Source: Streptomyces sp. SolWspMP-5a-2
GTDB taxonomy: Bacteria; Actinomycetota; Actinomycetes; Streptomycetales; Streptomycetaceae
DNA length: 55,712 nucleotides
NCBI RefSeq assembly: GCF_900091845.1
Contig: NZ_FMCI01000156.1
Coordinates: 1-55,712 of the forward strand
Reading direction: 5' to 3'
Positions 1 through 8,916 of this stretch are shown here, piece after piece; the stretch's first letter is position 1, and each line of letters starts with the position of its first letter. A program made the position numbers and the translations under genes. The notes under the pieces are model-generated. The model saw only the letters and a list, made by a program, of their open reading frames with translations. It searched no databases and was not told the origin of the DNA.

Positions 1-885
1 GTGGACGCCGTGAACGCCGTCGACGATCGGGACGAAGGGGCCGCCGAGGCCGCCGCGCGGATCACCGGGCGGAGGGTCGGCGCGGCCCACCCGCGCACCG
101 GCGCGCTCGTCGAAGTCCGCCTGGACGACGGCCGGTCGGTGATGGTGAAGCGCGCCGACGCGCCGGGCGCCGTCCGCGCCGAGGCGGCGGGGCTGCGCTG
201 GCTGGCCGGGAGCGGCGCGGTGCGGGTGCCGGACGTGCACGGCGACGACCCGCGCTGGCTGGTCACCGACCTGATCCCCACCGGACGCCCGACGACCCAC
301 TCCGCGCACCGCTTCGGACGCGACCTGGCCGCCCTGCACGCCTCGGGCGCACCGGAGTTCGGCGCACCGCCGCCCGGCGGCCCCGTCGACGCGTACATCG
401 GCCTCGCCCCCATGCGCAACGTCACCGGTGCCGACTGGCCGCGCTGGTACGCCGAACACCGCGTCCTGCCCTATCTGCGCTCCGCCGTCGACGACGGGGT
501 GGTCCTGCCCGCCGAGGCCGCCGACGTCGAGCGGGTCTGCGCGCGGCTGCCCGAACTCGCCGGGCCCGCCGAGCCGCCCGCCCGGCTGCACGGCGACCTC
601 TGGCACGGCAACGTGCTGTGGGGCCGGGAGGGCACCGCCTGGCTGATCGACCCGGCCGCCCACGGCGGACACCGGGAGACCGATCTCGCGATGCTGTGCC
701 TCTTCGGCTGCCCGTTCCTGGACGACGTCCTCGACGGCTACCGGGCGGCGGCGCCGCTCGCCGACGGGTGGGAGCAACGGACCGCGCTGCACCAGCTCTT
801 CCCGCTGCTGGTGCACGCCGTGCTGTTCGGCCGGGGCTTCGCGGAACAGGCCGTCTCGGTGGCCAGGAAGGCCCTGTCGCGCTGA
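1..885 (+). CDS. Fructosamine/ketosamine-3-kinase family protein
   Basis: This 294-residue protein has the aminoglycoside-phosphotransferase-like kinase fold of the fructosamine kinase family. Known members phosphorylate sugar-lysine adducts and so trigger deglycation of proteins in the cytoplasm. A lysine in the VMVKRA strand (about residue 50) fits the ATP-binding position. The catalytic HGDLWHGN loop is at 197-204 and the metal-binding IDPAAHGG segment at 216-223, followed by the ETDLAM helix typical of this family. Length matches the family. The GTG at base 1 opens the frame, but the window starts there, so an upstream start cannot be excluded. The true substrate cannot be read from the sequence. 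Confidence 0.85.
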   Translation: MDAVNAVDDRDEGAAEAAARITGRRVGAAHPRTGALVEVRLDDGRSVMVKRADAPGAVRAEAAGLRWLAGSGAVRVPDVHGDDPRWLVTDLIPTGRPTTHSAHRFGRDLAALHASGAPEFGAPPPGGPVDAYIGLAPMRNVTGADWPRWYAEHRVLPYLRSAVDDGVVLPAEAADVERVCARLPELAGPAEPPARLHGDLWHGNVLWGREGTAWLIDPAAHGGHRETDLAMLCLFGCPFLDDVLDGYRAAAPLADGWEQRTALHQLFPLLVHAVLFGRGFAEQAVSVARKALSR

Positions 886-940
886 GCCGGGACCGGGCGG
901 CACCGCCGCCGCTCCGTACCGGTGGGCCCGGTCACGGGAA

Positions 941-964
941 CAGGGGACGCCCTGGCGCCCCCTG
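941..964. terminator. Possible hairpin terminator after the kinase gene
   Basis: CAGGGGACGCC at 941-951 pairs with GGCGCCCCCTG at 954-964 with one mismatch and a very short loop. It lies between the ends of two convergent genes. There is no T-run, as is usual in this GC range, so the call is weak. Confidence 0.35.
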
Positions 965-1082
965 TGCACCGCCGGACCGGTGGGTCCCGCACGTGGGCGG
1001 CGAGGAGAGCGAACGGACTGATGTCAGCAAGGAGTCTGAGAAGGAAGCCCGTTCATGGCCTCGCCTGCGCAGACCTTAACAG

Positions 1083-3254
1083 TCAGGCCGGTATCACGTC
1101 GCGCAGATTCCCGGGCGTGACGACGACCGAGTCCGGGTGCAGCCCCTCGGGACGCGTCGACCCGAGGTAGGTCACCGGACCCTCCGGCAGCGCCCCGCCG
1201 TCGTGCTCCGTCACCTCCGTACCGCCCGCCGCCATCAGCCCGACGAGGTGCCGCACGGTGAGGTACCGGCGCTCGACGAGGGGCCGCAGCAGGCTCTCCA
1301 CGGTGGCCCGGTTCGCCGCCACCCGGTTGGCGTCCGGCATCCCGCGCAGGTACAGGTGCAGCCACAGCGCCGTCCACCGGCCGTCGTTCCCGCGCCGGAA
1401 GACCAGTGGCAGGGCGACCTTGCCGCGGCCGCGCAGCTCCGACTTCATCCGCACCGTGCGCGGCTCGAACGGGCGGCCCAGCTGCTCGCCGTCGCGCAGC
1501 ATGAACCCGAAGAACGACTCCTCCACCTCCTCGAAGCCCTCGCCCGCGAAGATGTTGACCTGCGGCACGATGAACGCGCAACGGGCCTTGTCCAGGCGCA
1601 GGTTGATGAACTCCGAGGCGCCGTCGGGGGCGCTGGTGATGTCCCCCGAGTGCTCGCCTTCGAGGGACGACAGCGCGGTGTAGTCCAGCCAGGACTTCGT
1701 CCGGTACCGGGCGTCGAGCAGGATCGCCGAGAGGTCGAAGTCGGTCGTCTCCCGGGCCTGCTTCCAGTACACGAAGAACCGCAGCAGTTCGCCGTCGACC
1801 CGGCTCGCCGAACCGCGCGGCAGCACGCCGAGCCCGGCCGTCGTCGCCCTGCCGCTCAGCGGGAGCGCCACGTCGAGGAACTCCGGATCGACCAACAGCC
1901 GCTCAGGGGACGGCAGTCGGCGCCCGATCTCGGCGTCGAGGGCGTCGAGCAGCCGCCGCCGCTGCGGGTCGGGCAGCGGGCGCCGGTCGTCCGGCGCGAC
2001 CCACGCGCGGCCCGACCGGTTGACGAACACCCGGCGTCCGCCGCGCGTCGCGGGCCGGTTGTCGAGGTGCTCGCGCACGGCGAGCACCACCCGCCCGGCG
2101 GCCTTCGGCGCGACCCGTTCGGCCGCCGCCACCACGGCGTCCCGGTCCTGCGGCGTCGCGGCCGTGCGCAGCAGCCGGTCCAGGGAGCGCAGCAGCCGCC
2201 CCGGCGCCGCCTCCAGCACGCGCGCGGCCCCCACGACGTCGTCGGCGGCGAGGAGTTCCTCGACCCGGCTGTCGAACGTCCGCGCCGCCGACTCGCCCCG
2301 GGCGACGGCGAACACCTCGGCGGCGTGCGGCCACCGCGGGTACTCGTGCGGATGCAGCCGCTCCCCGAGCCGCTTCCACCGCTCGCGGTGCGCGTGCACG
2401 TCGGCCAGCCGGGCGGGCGACCCGGCGACCAGGGAGTCGAGCCCCGCGAGCAGCGCCCGCCGCACCGGACGCGGCATCGTCCGGAACGGGGTGGGCTCCT
2501 GGAGGGCGGGGCTGCCGCCGGAGAGCGCGCAGGCCAGCCGCAGCACGTCGGTGACGGTGTCCAGGAGCAGCGGGGCACCCGCCGTCAGCCGGGCCTCGTT
2601 CACCACCGCCCGGTTCTCCCTGACCGGGATCGTCTCCGGCTGCGGGCCGTCCGCGCAGTGCGCGGCGAGCGCCCTGAGGTCGGACAGGACGTCCTCGCCG
2701 AGCGGGGTGGGACTCCCGGCGAGCGCGAGGTACAGCGCGCCGATCTCCTCCTCCGCAGGACCACCGGGGTGCAGCACGGTCACCCGGTCGCCCGCCACCG
2801 ATATCAACGCGTCGTGCGCGGACAGGAGTTCGTCGTAGGTGTGCTGGTAGCTGCCGTACGAAGGGAGCGTCAGCAGGTCCACCACACCGGCCCCGAGCCG
2901 GTCGAGCGTGGCGTCGCGGGTCGCCGGGTCGGTGAGCGCCTCGACGAGGCAGGCCCGCCAGAAGTCCTCGGTGTCCGGCACGTTGGCCGGGAAGTCGATG
3001 AAGTAGGCGTTGTGCCGGACGTGGTCGCCCGCCATCTCGCGGACCGTGGGCAGCGTGCGGACCGCGGTGTGCACGACCGCCGCCGCGGACAGCCCGGACA
3101 GCGACTCCAGCAGCCCGGCGGAGAGCTTGAACCCGGTCGCCATCAGGGCGACGTCGAACTGCCGCGCGGCGACCGCTCCTTGACCGGGGCCACCGGCGGG
3201 TCGCGGGAGGCGGAGGGTGTGCCGGACGACCAACTGAGCGAGACGCTGGGACAT
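1083..3254 (-). CDS. TerD-domain protein, closest to the MXAN_6230/SCO0854 family
   Basis: The 723-residue product ends with a TerD-like stretch: TTDFDLSAILLD begins near residue 503, followed by a calcium-type acidic loop around the EGEHSGDIT segment. A long alpha-helical N-terminal region precedes it. This layout recalls the large TerD-associated proteins annotated as MXAN_6230/SCO0854 family. That family is usually described with a RING-type cysteine cluster, and I see no such cluster here. I chose the ATG at 3254 (MSQRLAQ) because an earlier in-frame start would run into the divergent gene and has no better ribosome site. TerD proteins bind calcium and are linked to tellurite and stress responses, but the role of this subfamily is unknown. 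A TerC gene lies at 17063-18004. Confidence 0.75.
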   Translation of the reverse strand: MSQRLAQLVVRHTLRLPRPAGGPGQGAVAARQFDVALMATGFKLSAGLLESLSGLSAAAVVHTAVRTLPTVREMAGDHVRHNAYFIDFPANVPDTEDFWRACLVEALTDPATRDATLDRLGAGVVDLLTLPSYGSYQHTYDELLSAHDALISVAGDRVTVLHPGGPAEEEIGALYLALAGSPTPLGEDVLSDLRALAAHCADGPQPETIPVRENRAVVNEARLTAGAPLLLDTVTDVLRLACALSGGSPALQEPTPFRTMPRPVRRALLAGLDSLVAGSPARLADVHAHRERWKRLGERLHPHEYPRWPHAAEVFAVARGESAARTFDSRVEELLAADDVVGAARVLEAAPGRLLRSLDRLLRTAATPQDRDAVVAAAERVAPKAAGRVVLAVREHLDNRPATRGGRRVFVNRSGRAWVAPDDRRPLPDPQRRRLLDALDAEIGRRLPSPERLLVDPEFLDVALPLSGRATTAGLGVLPRGSASRVDGELLRFFVYWKQARETTDFDLSAILLDARYRTKSWLDYTALSSLEGEHSGDITSAPDGASEFINLRLDKARCAFIVPQVNIFAGEGFEEVEESFFGFMLRDGEQLGRPFEPRTVRMKSELRGRGKVALPLVFRRGNDGRWTALWLHLYLRGMPDANRVAANRATVESLLRPLVERRYLTVRHLVGLMAAGGTEVTEHDGGALPEGPVTYLGSTRPEGLHPDSVVVTPGNLRDVIPA

Positions 3255-3325
3255 TCCGGCATGATCGCAGGCCCCCGGGAGCGCCCGCATCCGGGTTTCC
3301 CCCCGCCCAGCCGAGGAGCACCCCG

Positions 3326-4456
3326 ATGCCCCGTCCCACCGCACCGTGCGACCCGGCGCGCCTGTCGGCCCACACCAGGGCGGGCGCGGCCCTCGCCGCT
3401 CTGGACGACGGCCGACTGGCCGACCTCGTGTCCGAGGCGTCGCCGCTGGGCTCCGGCATCGGCGGCCGCGCGGCCGAGACCGAGGTGGCCGGGGTCCGCG
3501 TCTTCGTCAAACGCGTCCCGCTGACCGACCTCGAACGCCGCCCCGGGCACGTCCGCTCGACGGCCAACCTCTTCCACCTGCCCCCGCACTACCAGTACGG
3601 AGTGGGCTCCTCGGGCTTCGGCGCCTGGCGCGAACTCGCCGCCCATCTCACCACCACCGCCTGGGTGGTGGACGGGGCCCACGACGGCTTCCCGCTGCTG
3701 CACCACTGGCGGGTGCTGCCGGACACTCCGCCGACCGGGTTCGTCGACTTCCTGGGCGGGATCGACGGCGCGGTCGCCCACTGGGAGGGGTCGGAGGCTG
3801 TCCGGCACCGGCTGGAGGCCGTCGCGGGAGCCGCGGCGAGCCTGGTCCTCTTCCTCGAGTTCGTGCCCCACACCCTCGCCGACCGGCTCGGCGCGGACGC
3901 CGTCTCCTGCGCGTGGGCCGAACGGGAACTGCTCAGGGGCACGGACTTCCTCGCCGCGCGCGGGTTCGTCCACTTCGACGCCCACTTCGCCAACCTGCTG
4001 ACCGACGGCCACCGCCTCTACTTCGCCGACCTCGGCCTCGCCCTCGACGCCCGCTTCGAACTCGCCCCCGCCGAGAGGGACTTCCACCGCGAGCACCTGG
4101 TGTACGACCGCGGTCACACCCTCACCCACCTGCTGCGCCACCACGTCCTGGAGCGGGTGGGCGGCGGTCCCGGACTCGGGCCCTTCCTGCGGGCCTGGCT
4201 CCAGGGCGACCGTCCCGACGGTGTCCCCGCCGATCTGGCCGGGATCCTCGACCGGCACGCCCGTACCGTCCTCGTCTTCGACGCGTTCGCCCACCGGCTG
4301 CGCACCCACGACCTGCGCACCCCCTTCCCCGGCACCGCGCTCAGGGAGACCCTGGCCGCCAGGTCCCCGGACGGACCGGCCCTCCCGGGACCGGGCGGAC
4401 CGGCCCTCCGGGAGCCGGACGGATCGGCCCTCCGGCGGCCGTCCGGCTCCGTGTAA
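3326..4456 (+). CDS. Protein-kinase-fold protein (uncharacterised)
   Basis: The 376-residue product keeps the landmarks of a kinase fold: VFVKR with Lys62, a catalytic loop HFDAHFANLL at 216-225 (compare HRDxxxxNxL), and FADLG at 233-237 in the DFG position. The tail repeats a short GPALxxPxG-like pattern (about residues 350-376), probably disordered. The start is the ATG at 3326, preceded by GAGGAG at 3313-3318. The PadR gene follows after 9 nt, so the two are probably co-transcribed. It could be a protein kinase or a small-molecule kinase, and the sequence does not decide between them. Confidence 0.7.
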   Translation: MPRPTAPCDPARLSAHTRAGAALAALDDGRLADLVSEASPLGSGIGGRAAETEVAGVRVFVKRVPLTDLERRPGHVRSTANLFHLPPHYQYGVGSSGFGAWRELAAHLTTTAWVVDGAHDGFPLLHHWRVLPDTPPTGFVDFLGGIDGAVAHWEGSEAVRHRLEAVAGAAASLVLFLEFVPHTLADRLGADAVSCAWAERELLRGTDFLAARGFVHFDAHFANLLTDGHRLYFADLGLALDARFELAPAERDFHREHLVYDRGHTLTHLLRHHVLERVGGGPGLGPFLRAWLQGDRPDGVPADLAGILDRHARTVLVFDAFAHRLRTHDLRTPFPGTALRETLAARSPDGPALPGPGGPALREPDGSALRRPSGSV

Positions 4457-4465
4457 TTTGAGGTC

Positions 4466-5050
4466 ATGGCTCTGCGCAACGCGGTGATGGCCGCGCTCCT
4501 GGACGGTGAGGCGTCCGGGTACGACCTGGCCAAGGGCTTCGCGGCCTCCGTCGCGAACTTCTGGATGGCCACCCCGCAGCAGCTCTACCGCGAACTGGAA
4601 CGCATGGAGGCCGACGGTCTGGTCGCGGCCCGCGTGGTCACCCAGGAGCGGCGCCCCAACAAGCGGCTGTTCTCCCTGACCGACGCGGGCCTGACCGCGC
4701 TGCGCCAGTACCTCGCCGAGGCGCCCGACAAGCCGCCCGCCATCCGCGACGAGCTGATGGTGAAGGTGCAGTGCGTCGACATCGGCGACCCGGGCCCGGT
4801 GCGCGCGGCGATCGTCGAACGCGTCGAACGGGCCGCCGTCAAGCTCGCCCGGTACGAGCGGATGCGCGACCGGCTGCTGGACGGCCGCGACGAGCACACC
4901 TTCCTCACCGGGACCGACCGGGTCGGCCCCTATCTCACACTGCTCGGCGGCATGGCACTGGAGCGGGCCAACCTGCAGTGGGGGGAGAGCGTGCTGAAAA
5001 GGCTGGACTTGCGGCTGGCCGCCGGGGGCGCCGACCGCCCCGCGCCGTGA
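4466..5050 (+). CDS. PadR family transcriptional regulator
   Basis: The 194-residue protein has the PadR winged helix at residues 1-75, with the GYDLAKGF recognition helix, the QLYRELERMEADGLV wing and the RLFSLTDAG strand. A coiled C-terminal helical region of the virulence-activator type (about 90-180) mediates dimerisation in this family. PadR proteins are ligand-responsive repressors, often of an adjacent exporter. The MFS gene starting at 5129 is the obvious target by position. A TAATTT box at 4454-4459, six bases before the ATG, could be a -10 for a leaderless transcript, and GAGG at 4460-4463 could serve as a ribosome site. Confidence 0.9.
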   Translation: MALRNAVMAALLDGEASGYDLAKGFAASVANFWMATPQQLYRELERMEADGLVAARVVTQERRPNKRLFSLTDAGLTALRQYLAEAPDKPPAIRDELMVKVQCVDIGDPGPVRAAIVERVERAAVKLARYERMRDRLLDGRDEHTFLTGTDRVGPYLTLLGGMALERANLQWGESVLKRLDLRLAAGGADRPAP

Positions 5051-5128
5051 ACAGCGGCCGAACCCGGCCCCGGCCGCCTGGCCGATAGGCGATGCGCTTT
5101 CGGTGGCGGCCCCCTAGAGTGCGGCGCC

Positions 5129-6400
5129 GTGACCTCCTCCTCGAACACCATCGACCTCTGGCGCGACAAGCCCTTTCTCCTCCTCGCCTCGGCCCGGACG
5201 ATCTCCATCCTGGGCAGTGGGTTCGCCCGGATCGCGCTGGCCTTCGCCGTCCTCGCGCTGCCCGGCGCGGGACCCGGCAGGCTCTCCCTCGTGCTGGCCT
5301 GTCAGGCGGTGCCGCAACTGGTGTTCATCCTCCTCGGCGGGGTCATCGCGGACCGGGTGTCGCGCTCGCGCCTGATGGTGGTGTCGGACGTGCTGGGCGC
5401 CGCCGCCTACACGGGACTCGCGGTGCTGGTGTTCACCGGTCACGCCCCGCTCGTCCTGCTGTGCTCGCTGGCGTTCGTGGCGGGCGCGGCGACCGCGCTG
5501 TTCCTGCCCGCGATGGAGGGCCTGGTCCCGCTGCTGGTGCCCGCCGACCGTCTCCAGCGCGCCAACGGACTGCTGCGCATGGGCACCAACTCCTCGCTGC
5601 TGCTCGGCCTGGCCCTGTCCGGTGTCACCGTCGCCTGGATCGGCGCGGGGTGGGCGCTGGCCCTGAACGCGGCGTCGTTCGTGGTGAGCGCCGTCCTCAC
5701 CTCACGGCTGCCGCGCTTCGTGCGCACGGCGAGGACGTCCACGGGCTGGGCCGACCTCAAGGAGGGCTGGCGGGAGTTCTCCTCCCGGCAGTGGCTGTGG
5801 GCGGTCGTCGCGCAGTACGCGATCGTCGTCGCCGCGGTCAACGCCAACGTCGGCGTCCTGGGCCCGCTGGTCGCCCACCGCGAGCTGGGCGGCGCGCGGA
5901 CCTGGTCGATGATCGTGGCCGCGCAGGCGGTCGGCACCGTCGCGGGCGCGGGTCTCGCCGCCCGGGTCCGGGTCCGCAGGCCGATCCTGGTGGCGGTCCT
6001 CGCCACCTTCCCGGCCGCCGCCCCCATCGCCCTGCTCGCCGCCTCGGCCCCCGTCTGGACGATCGTGGTGGCGATGTTCTTCGCCGGGGTCGCCGGGGAC
6101 GTCTTCGGGGTCCTGTGGTCGACCACCATGCAGCGGGAGATCCCCGAGGAGGCGCTCTCCAGGGTCAGCTCCTACGACCTCTTCGGCTCCCTCGCCTTCG
6201 CACCGCTCGGCCTGCTGCTCGCCGGTCCGGTCGCCGCCGGCATCGGCCTGGACGACGCCCTCGCCGGGTGCGCCCTCCTCGTCGTCCTGGCGACGGCCGC
6301 GGCCCTGCTGGCGCCCGAGGTCCGCACGCTCACCGACCGGGGGGTCCCGGCGAAGACCACGTGCCCGGCCGGGGCCACGCCGGAACCCGAGACGTCCTGA
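5129..6400 (+). CDS. MFS transporter (drug-efflux type)
   Basis: The 423-residue hydrophobic protein has about twelve membrane helices. After helix 2 comes the GGVIADRVSRSRLM signature loop of major facilitator proteins. The N-terminus WRDKPFLLLASARTISILGSGFARIALAF is typical of the small exporters found near PadR or TetR regulators in actinomycetes. The GTG at 5129 has no clear Shine-Dalgarno sequence. TAGAGT at 5115-5120 ends eight bases before it, which fits a leaderless transcript. It lies 78 nt downstream of the PadR gene, its likely regulator. The substrate is unknown. Confidence 0.88.
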   Translation: MTSSSNTIDLWRDKPFLLLASARTISILGSGFARIALAFAVLALPGAGPGRLSLVLACQAVPQLVFILLGGVIADRVSRSRLMVVSDVLGAAAYTGLAVLVFTGHAPLVLLCSLAFVAGAATALFLPAMEGLVPLLVPADRLQRANGLLRMGTNSSLLLGLALSGVTVAWIGAGWALALNAASFVVSAVLTSRLPRFVRTARTSTGWADLKEGWREFSSRQWLWAVVAQYAIVVAAVNANVGVLGPLVAHRELGGARTWSMIVAAQAVGTVAGAGLAARVRVRRPILVAVLATFPAAAPIALLAASAPVWTIVVAMFFAGVAGDVFGVLWSTTMQREIPEEALSRVSSYDLFGSLAFAPLGLLLAGPVAAGIGLDDALAGCALLVVLATAAALLAPEVRTLTDRGVPAKTTCPAGATPEPETS

Positions 6401-6508
6401 GACGGAACCGGCCCGACGGGGCCCGTCCTGCCTCGCGCACCGGGCCTGGGCCTGTCCTGTCCCGTGCGACGCCTGCCCCGGGCCACGACGGGAAGACCCA
6501 GCCGGGCC

Positions 6509-7180
6509 CTACCCGCGGAGCAGGCCGTGCGCGCAGAAGTCCCAGACCTCGTCCGCCGTGAGCGGTTCGCCCTCGTCCGCGGACTCCGGACGGGCGGCGA
6601 ACAGCACCGTTCTGACGGTCAGTCGGGCGGCCCGGAGCGCGTCGACGCTCCCGCCGAGCGCCCCGGTCCGCTCCAGTTCGGCCGTCAGCTCGGCGACCAC
6701 CGCGACCACCGGCGCGACCGCCACCGCCATCTCCCGGGGGCGGGACACCAGCAGCGCGGGCGCGAAGTCCGCGAAGAGCGGACGCCGCGCGCCGACCGCG
6801 CCGGGACGGCCGCTCTCGAACAACTCCCGCACCACACAACGGAGTCGCTCCAGGGGCCCGCTCTCCCGTGCGGCGGCCGCGCGCAGCCGCCCCGCGGTCG
6901 TGGCCATCGCGTCCTCGAAGAGCGCGAGCAGCAACTCGTGCTTGCCGTCGAAGTGCTGGTAGAAGCTGCGCAGCGACTGCCGCGACCGATCGACGACCTC
7001 CTGGACCGTGAAGTCCGTCGTGCCCTTCTCCGTGACGACCGCCCGCGCGGCGTCGAGGAACCGCTCGCCCCGTTCCTCGGCCCGGCGCTTGGCCGCCTGG
7101 GTGGATCGTTCGACCGCGCGCCGCTTCCAGGCGGGCTCCTCGGCCGGGGTGTGCGGAGGCTGCTCCGACATCGATGCCAT
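6509..7180 (-). CDS. TetR family transcriptional regulator
   Basis: The 223-residue regulator has a TetR DNA-binding domain near residues 30-80, including TTDFTVQEVVDRSRQSLRSFYQHFDGKHELL, and an all-helical ligand domain behind it. I prefer the ATG at 7180 (MASMSEQ). A TTG 24 nt upstream would give eight more residues, and an ATG at 7171 is also possible. It ends convergently with the MFS gene at 5129-6400 and lies 64 nt downstream of an XRE regulator on the same strand. Its target is not obvious. Confidence 0.88.
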   Translation of the reverse strand: MASMSEQPPHTPAEEPAWKRRAVERSTQAAKRRAEERGERFLDAARAVVTEKGTTDFTVQEVVDRSRQSLRSFYQHFDGKHELLLALFEDAMATTAGRLRAAAARESGPLERLRCVVRELFESGRPGAVGARRPLFADFAPALLVSRPREMAVAVAPVVAVVAELTAELERTGALGGSVDALRAARLTVRTVLFAARPESADEGEPLTADEVWDFCAHGLLRG

Positions 7181-7244
7181 GGGGAGAACAGTACGGTCAG
7201 TCAACCCCGCTCCGGGGCCGCATCGGACCCCTGGGCAACCCCCG

Positions 7245-8084
7245 TCACCCGACCAGCGACTGGGTGCCGAGGACCCCGAGCAGCGCCAGCCGCTCCGCGT
7301 CTTCGGTGCCGGGCTCGGCCGTGTAGATCAGCAGCGTCAGATCGTTGCCCGTCACGTGGACGATGTCGCAGTCCAGGGTCAGCGGACCCACCCGCGGATG
7401 GTCGACGGTCTTGCGCGAGCCCTCGTTGCGCACCACCGTCCCCTCCTCCCACAGCTCGGTGAACAGCGTGCTGCGGGTCCGCAACTCCGCGACCAGGCGC
7501 CGCAGTTCGGGGTCGTCGGGGTAGCGCGCCAGGGCGCCCCTGAGCTGCGACACCATACGGAGCCTGAACCCCCGCAGCTCCTCGGGCGTGTGCCTGACCC
7601 GGGTCCGCGGACCGAGGAAGAGACGCCACACGCTGTTGCGCTCGAAGCCGCGCCAGCCGGACGGGTCACCCATCAGCGCCGCGTACAGCGGATTCGCCAG
7701 CAGCAGCGTCAGCCCGGCGTCGAACACCCCCACCGGCACCGTCACCAGCCGGTCCAGCAGCCGCTGCACGCTCGGCGTGAGGTAGGCCGGCACCCGCTCG
7801 GGGCCCGGCGGCACCAGACCGGCCAGCCGGAACAGCAGCGCCCGTTCGTCCCCCGACAGCCGCAGCGCCCGCGCCAGCGCCTCGACGACCTGCGCGGACG
7901 GGTGGGTCGCGCGTCCCTGCTCCAGACGGATCACGTAGTCCACCGAGATCCCCGCGAGCAGCGCCAGCTCCTCACGCCGCAGCCCGGCCGCCCGCCGCTG
8001 CCCGCCCGCGGGGAGCCCCGCGGCCTCCGGCGCCACCCGGTCGCGCCAGCGCCGCAGCGCGTGTCCCAGCTCGGTGACCGTCAT
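7245..8084 (-). CDS. XRE-type helix-turn-helix regulator with MmyB-like ligand domain
   Basis: The 279-residue protein has an N-terminal HTH (LRREELALLAGISVDYVIRLEQGR, about 35-58). Its C-terminal domain (about 105-265) is of the MmyB/PAS-like type common in Streptomyces. Such regulators are usually encoded head-to-head with a short-chain dehydrogenase that they control, and here the SDR begins at 8187. The intergenic region carries a spaced inverted motif at 8115-8138. A second pair with the same layout is at 48913-50626. The ligand is unknown. Confidence 0.92.
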   Translation of the reverse strand: MTVTELGHALRRWRDRVAPEAAGLPAGGQRRAAGLRREELALLAGISVDYVIRLEQGRATHPSAQVVEALARALRLSGDERALLFRLAGLVPPGPERVPAYLTPSVQRLLDRLVTVPVGVFDAGLTLLLANPLYAALMGDPSGWRGFERNSVWRLFLGPRTRVRHTPEELRGFRLRMVSQLRGALARYPDDPELRRLVAELRTRSTLFTELWEEGTVVRNEGSRKTVDHPRVGPLTLDCDIVHVTGNDLTLLIYTAEPGTEDAERLALLGVLGTQSLVG

Positions 8085-8114
8085 GCCCCTCAGTCAACAC
8101 GCTCGCTCTCCCGG

Positions 8115-8138
8115 CTGCCTGGTACTGATGGTCCCAGG
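8115..8138. promoter_or_regulatory. Putative XRE operator, CTGCCTGG-N10-CCCAGG
   Basis: CTGCCTGG at 8115-8122 and CCCAGG at 8133-8138 form an inverted CCTGG/CCAGG motif with a ten-base gap, midway between the divergent XRE and SDR genes. The same 24-base geometry recurs at 49743-49766 between the other XRE/SDR pair. Confidence 0.6.
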
Positions 8139-8186
8139 AAGAAGGGTGTGCTGGCCGGGTCCGCCCTGCTGACGCAGGCTGAACAC

Positions 8187-8894
8187 ATGACGACAACACT
8201 CATCACCGGAGCCAACAAGGGCCTCGGGTACGAGACCGCCCGGCAGCTCGTCGAGGCCGGTCACACCGTGTACGCGGGGGCCCGCGACAGCGAGCGCGGA
8301 CGCCGGGCAGCGGAGCGCCTGGGCGCCAGGTTCGTCCAGCTCGACGTCACCGACGACGCCAGCGTGCGGGCCGCGGCGAAGACCGTGGAGGACGACGGCG
8401 GACTGGACGTCCTGATCAACAACGCGGGCATCGAGGGCCGCGGCGAGGGCAACACCGTGATCGGCGCCGAGGAGGTCACCGCCGACGACATGCGCACCAC
8501 CTTCGACACCAACGTCTTCGGCGTCGTCCGCGTCACCCACGCCTTCCTGCCCCTGCTGCGCCGCTCGGCCGCCCCGGTCGTGGTCAACGTCAGCAGCGGC
8601 CTCGCCTCCCTCACCGCGCTCTCCGACCCGGACCACCCCGCGCACTTCTACCCCGGGATCGCCTACCCGGCGTCCAAGACGGCCGTGAACATGCTGACCG
8701 TGCAGTACGCGAAGGCGTTCCCGGAGCTGCGCGTCAACTCCGTCGAACCCGGCTTCACCCGCACCGACCTCAACGGCAACACGGGCCACCAGAGCGTCGC
8801 CGAGGGTGCCGCGATCATCGTCCGCATGGCACGGATCGGGCCCGACGGACCGACCGGCGGCTACTTCGACGCCGACGGGCCGCTCGCCTGGTGA
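8187..8894 (+). CDS. Short-chain dehydrogenase/reductase (SDR)
   Basis: The 235-residue classical SDR has the nucleotide-binding TGANKGLG motif at 7-14, the NNAG motif at 78-81, the catalytic serine in VNVSSG (about 136) and YPASK with Tyr160 and Lys164. SDRs are cytoplasmic NAD(P)H-dependent oxidoreductases, and the substrate cannot be predicted. It is divergent from the XRE gene and probably controlled by it through the motif at 8115-8138. It ends 22 nt from the end of the convergent MFS gene. Confidence 0.93.
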   Translation: MTTTLITGANKGLGYETARQLVEAGHTVYAGARDSERGRRAAERLGARFVQLDVTDDASVRAAAKTVEDDGGLDVLINNAGIEGRGEGNTVIGAEEVTADDMRTTFDTNVFGVVRVTHAFLPLLRRSAAPVVVNVSSGLASLTALSDPDHPAHFYPGIAYPASKTAVNMLTVQYAKAFPELRVNSVEPGFTRTDLNGNTGHQSVAEGAAIIVRMARIGPDGPTGGYFDADGPLAW

Positions 8895-8916
8895 ACCGCG
8901 CCCGCCCGGCCGCCGC

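Noticed and set aside
1054..1119. A 21-codon ORF with a ribosome-like AAGGAAG
   Set aside because: It overlaps the 3' end of the TerD gene, contains a TTA codon and has no support beyond the ribosome-like site.
1137..3524. A 795-codon open frame on the plus strand
   Set aside because: It is antisense to the TerD-related gene and made of Arg/Pro/His-rich shadow sequence. It also overlaps the kinase-fold gene in another frame.
6411..6427. GACGGG/CCCGTC palindrome as a terminator between convergent genes
   Set aside because: The arms are separated by a single base, so no stable loop can form. It could be chance in this composition.
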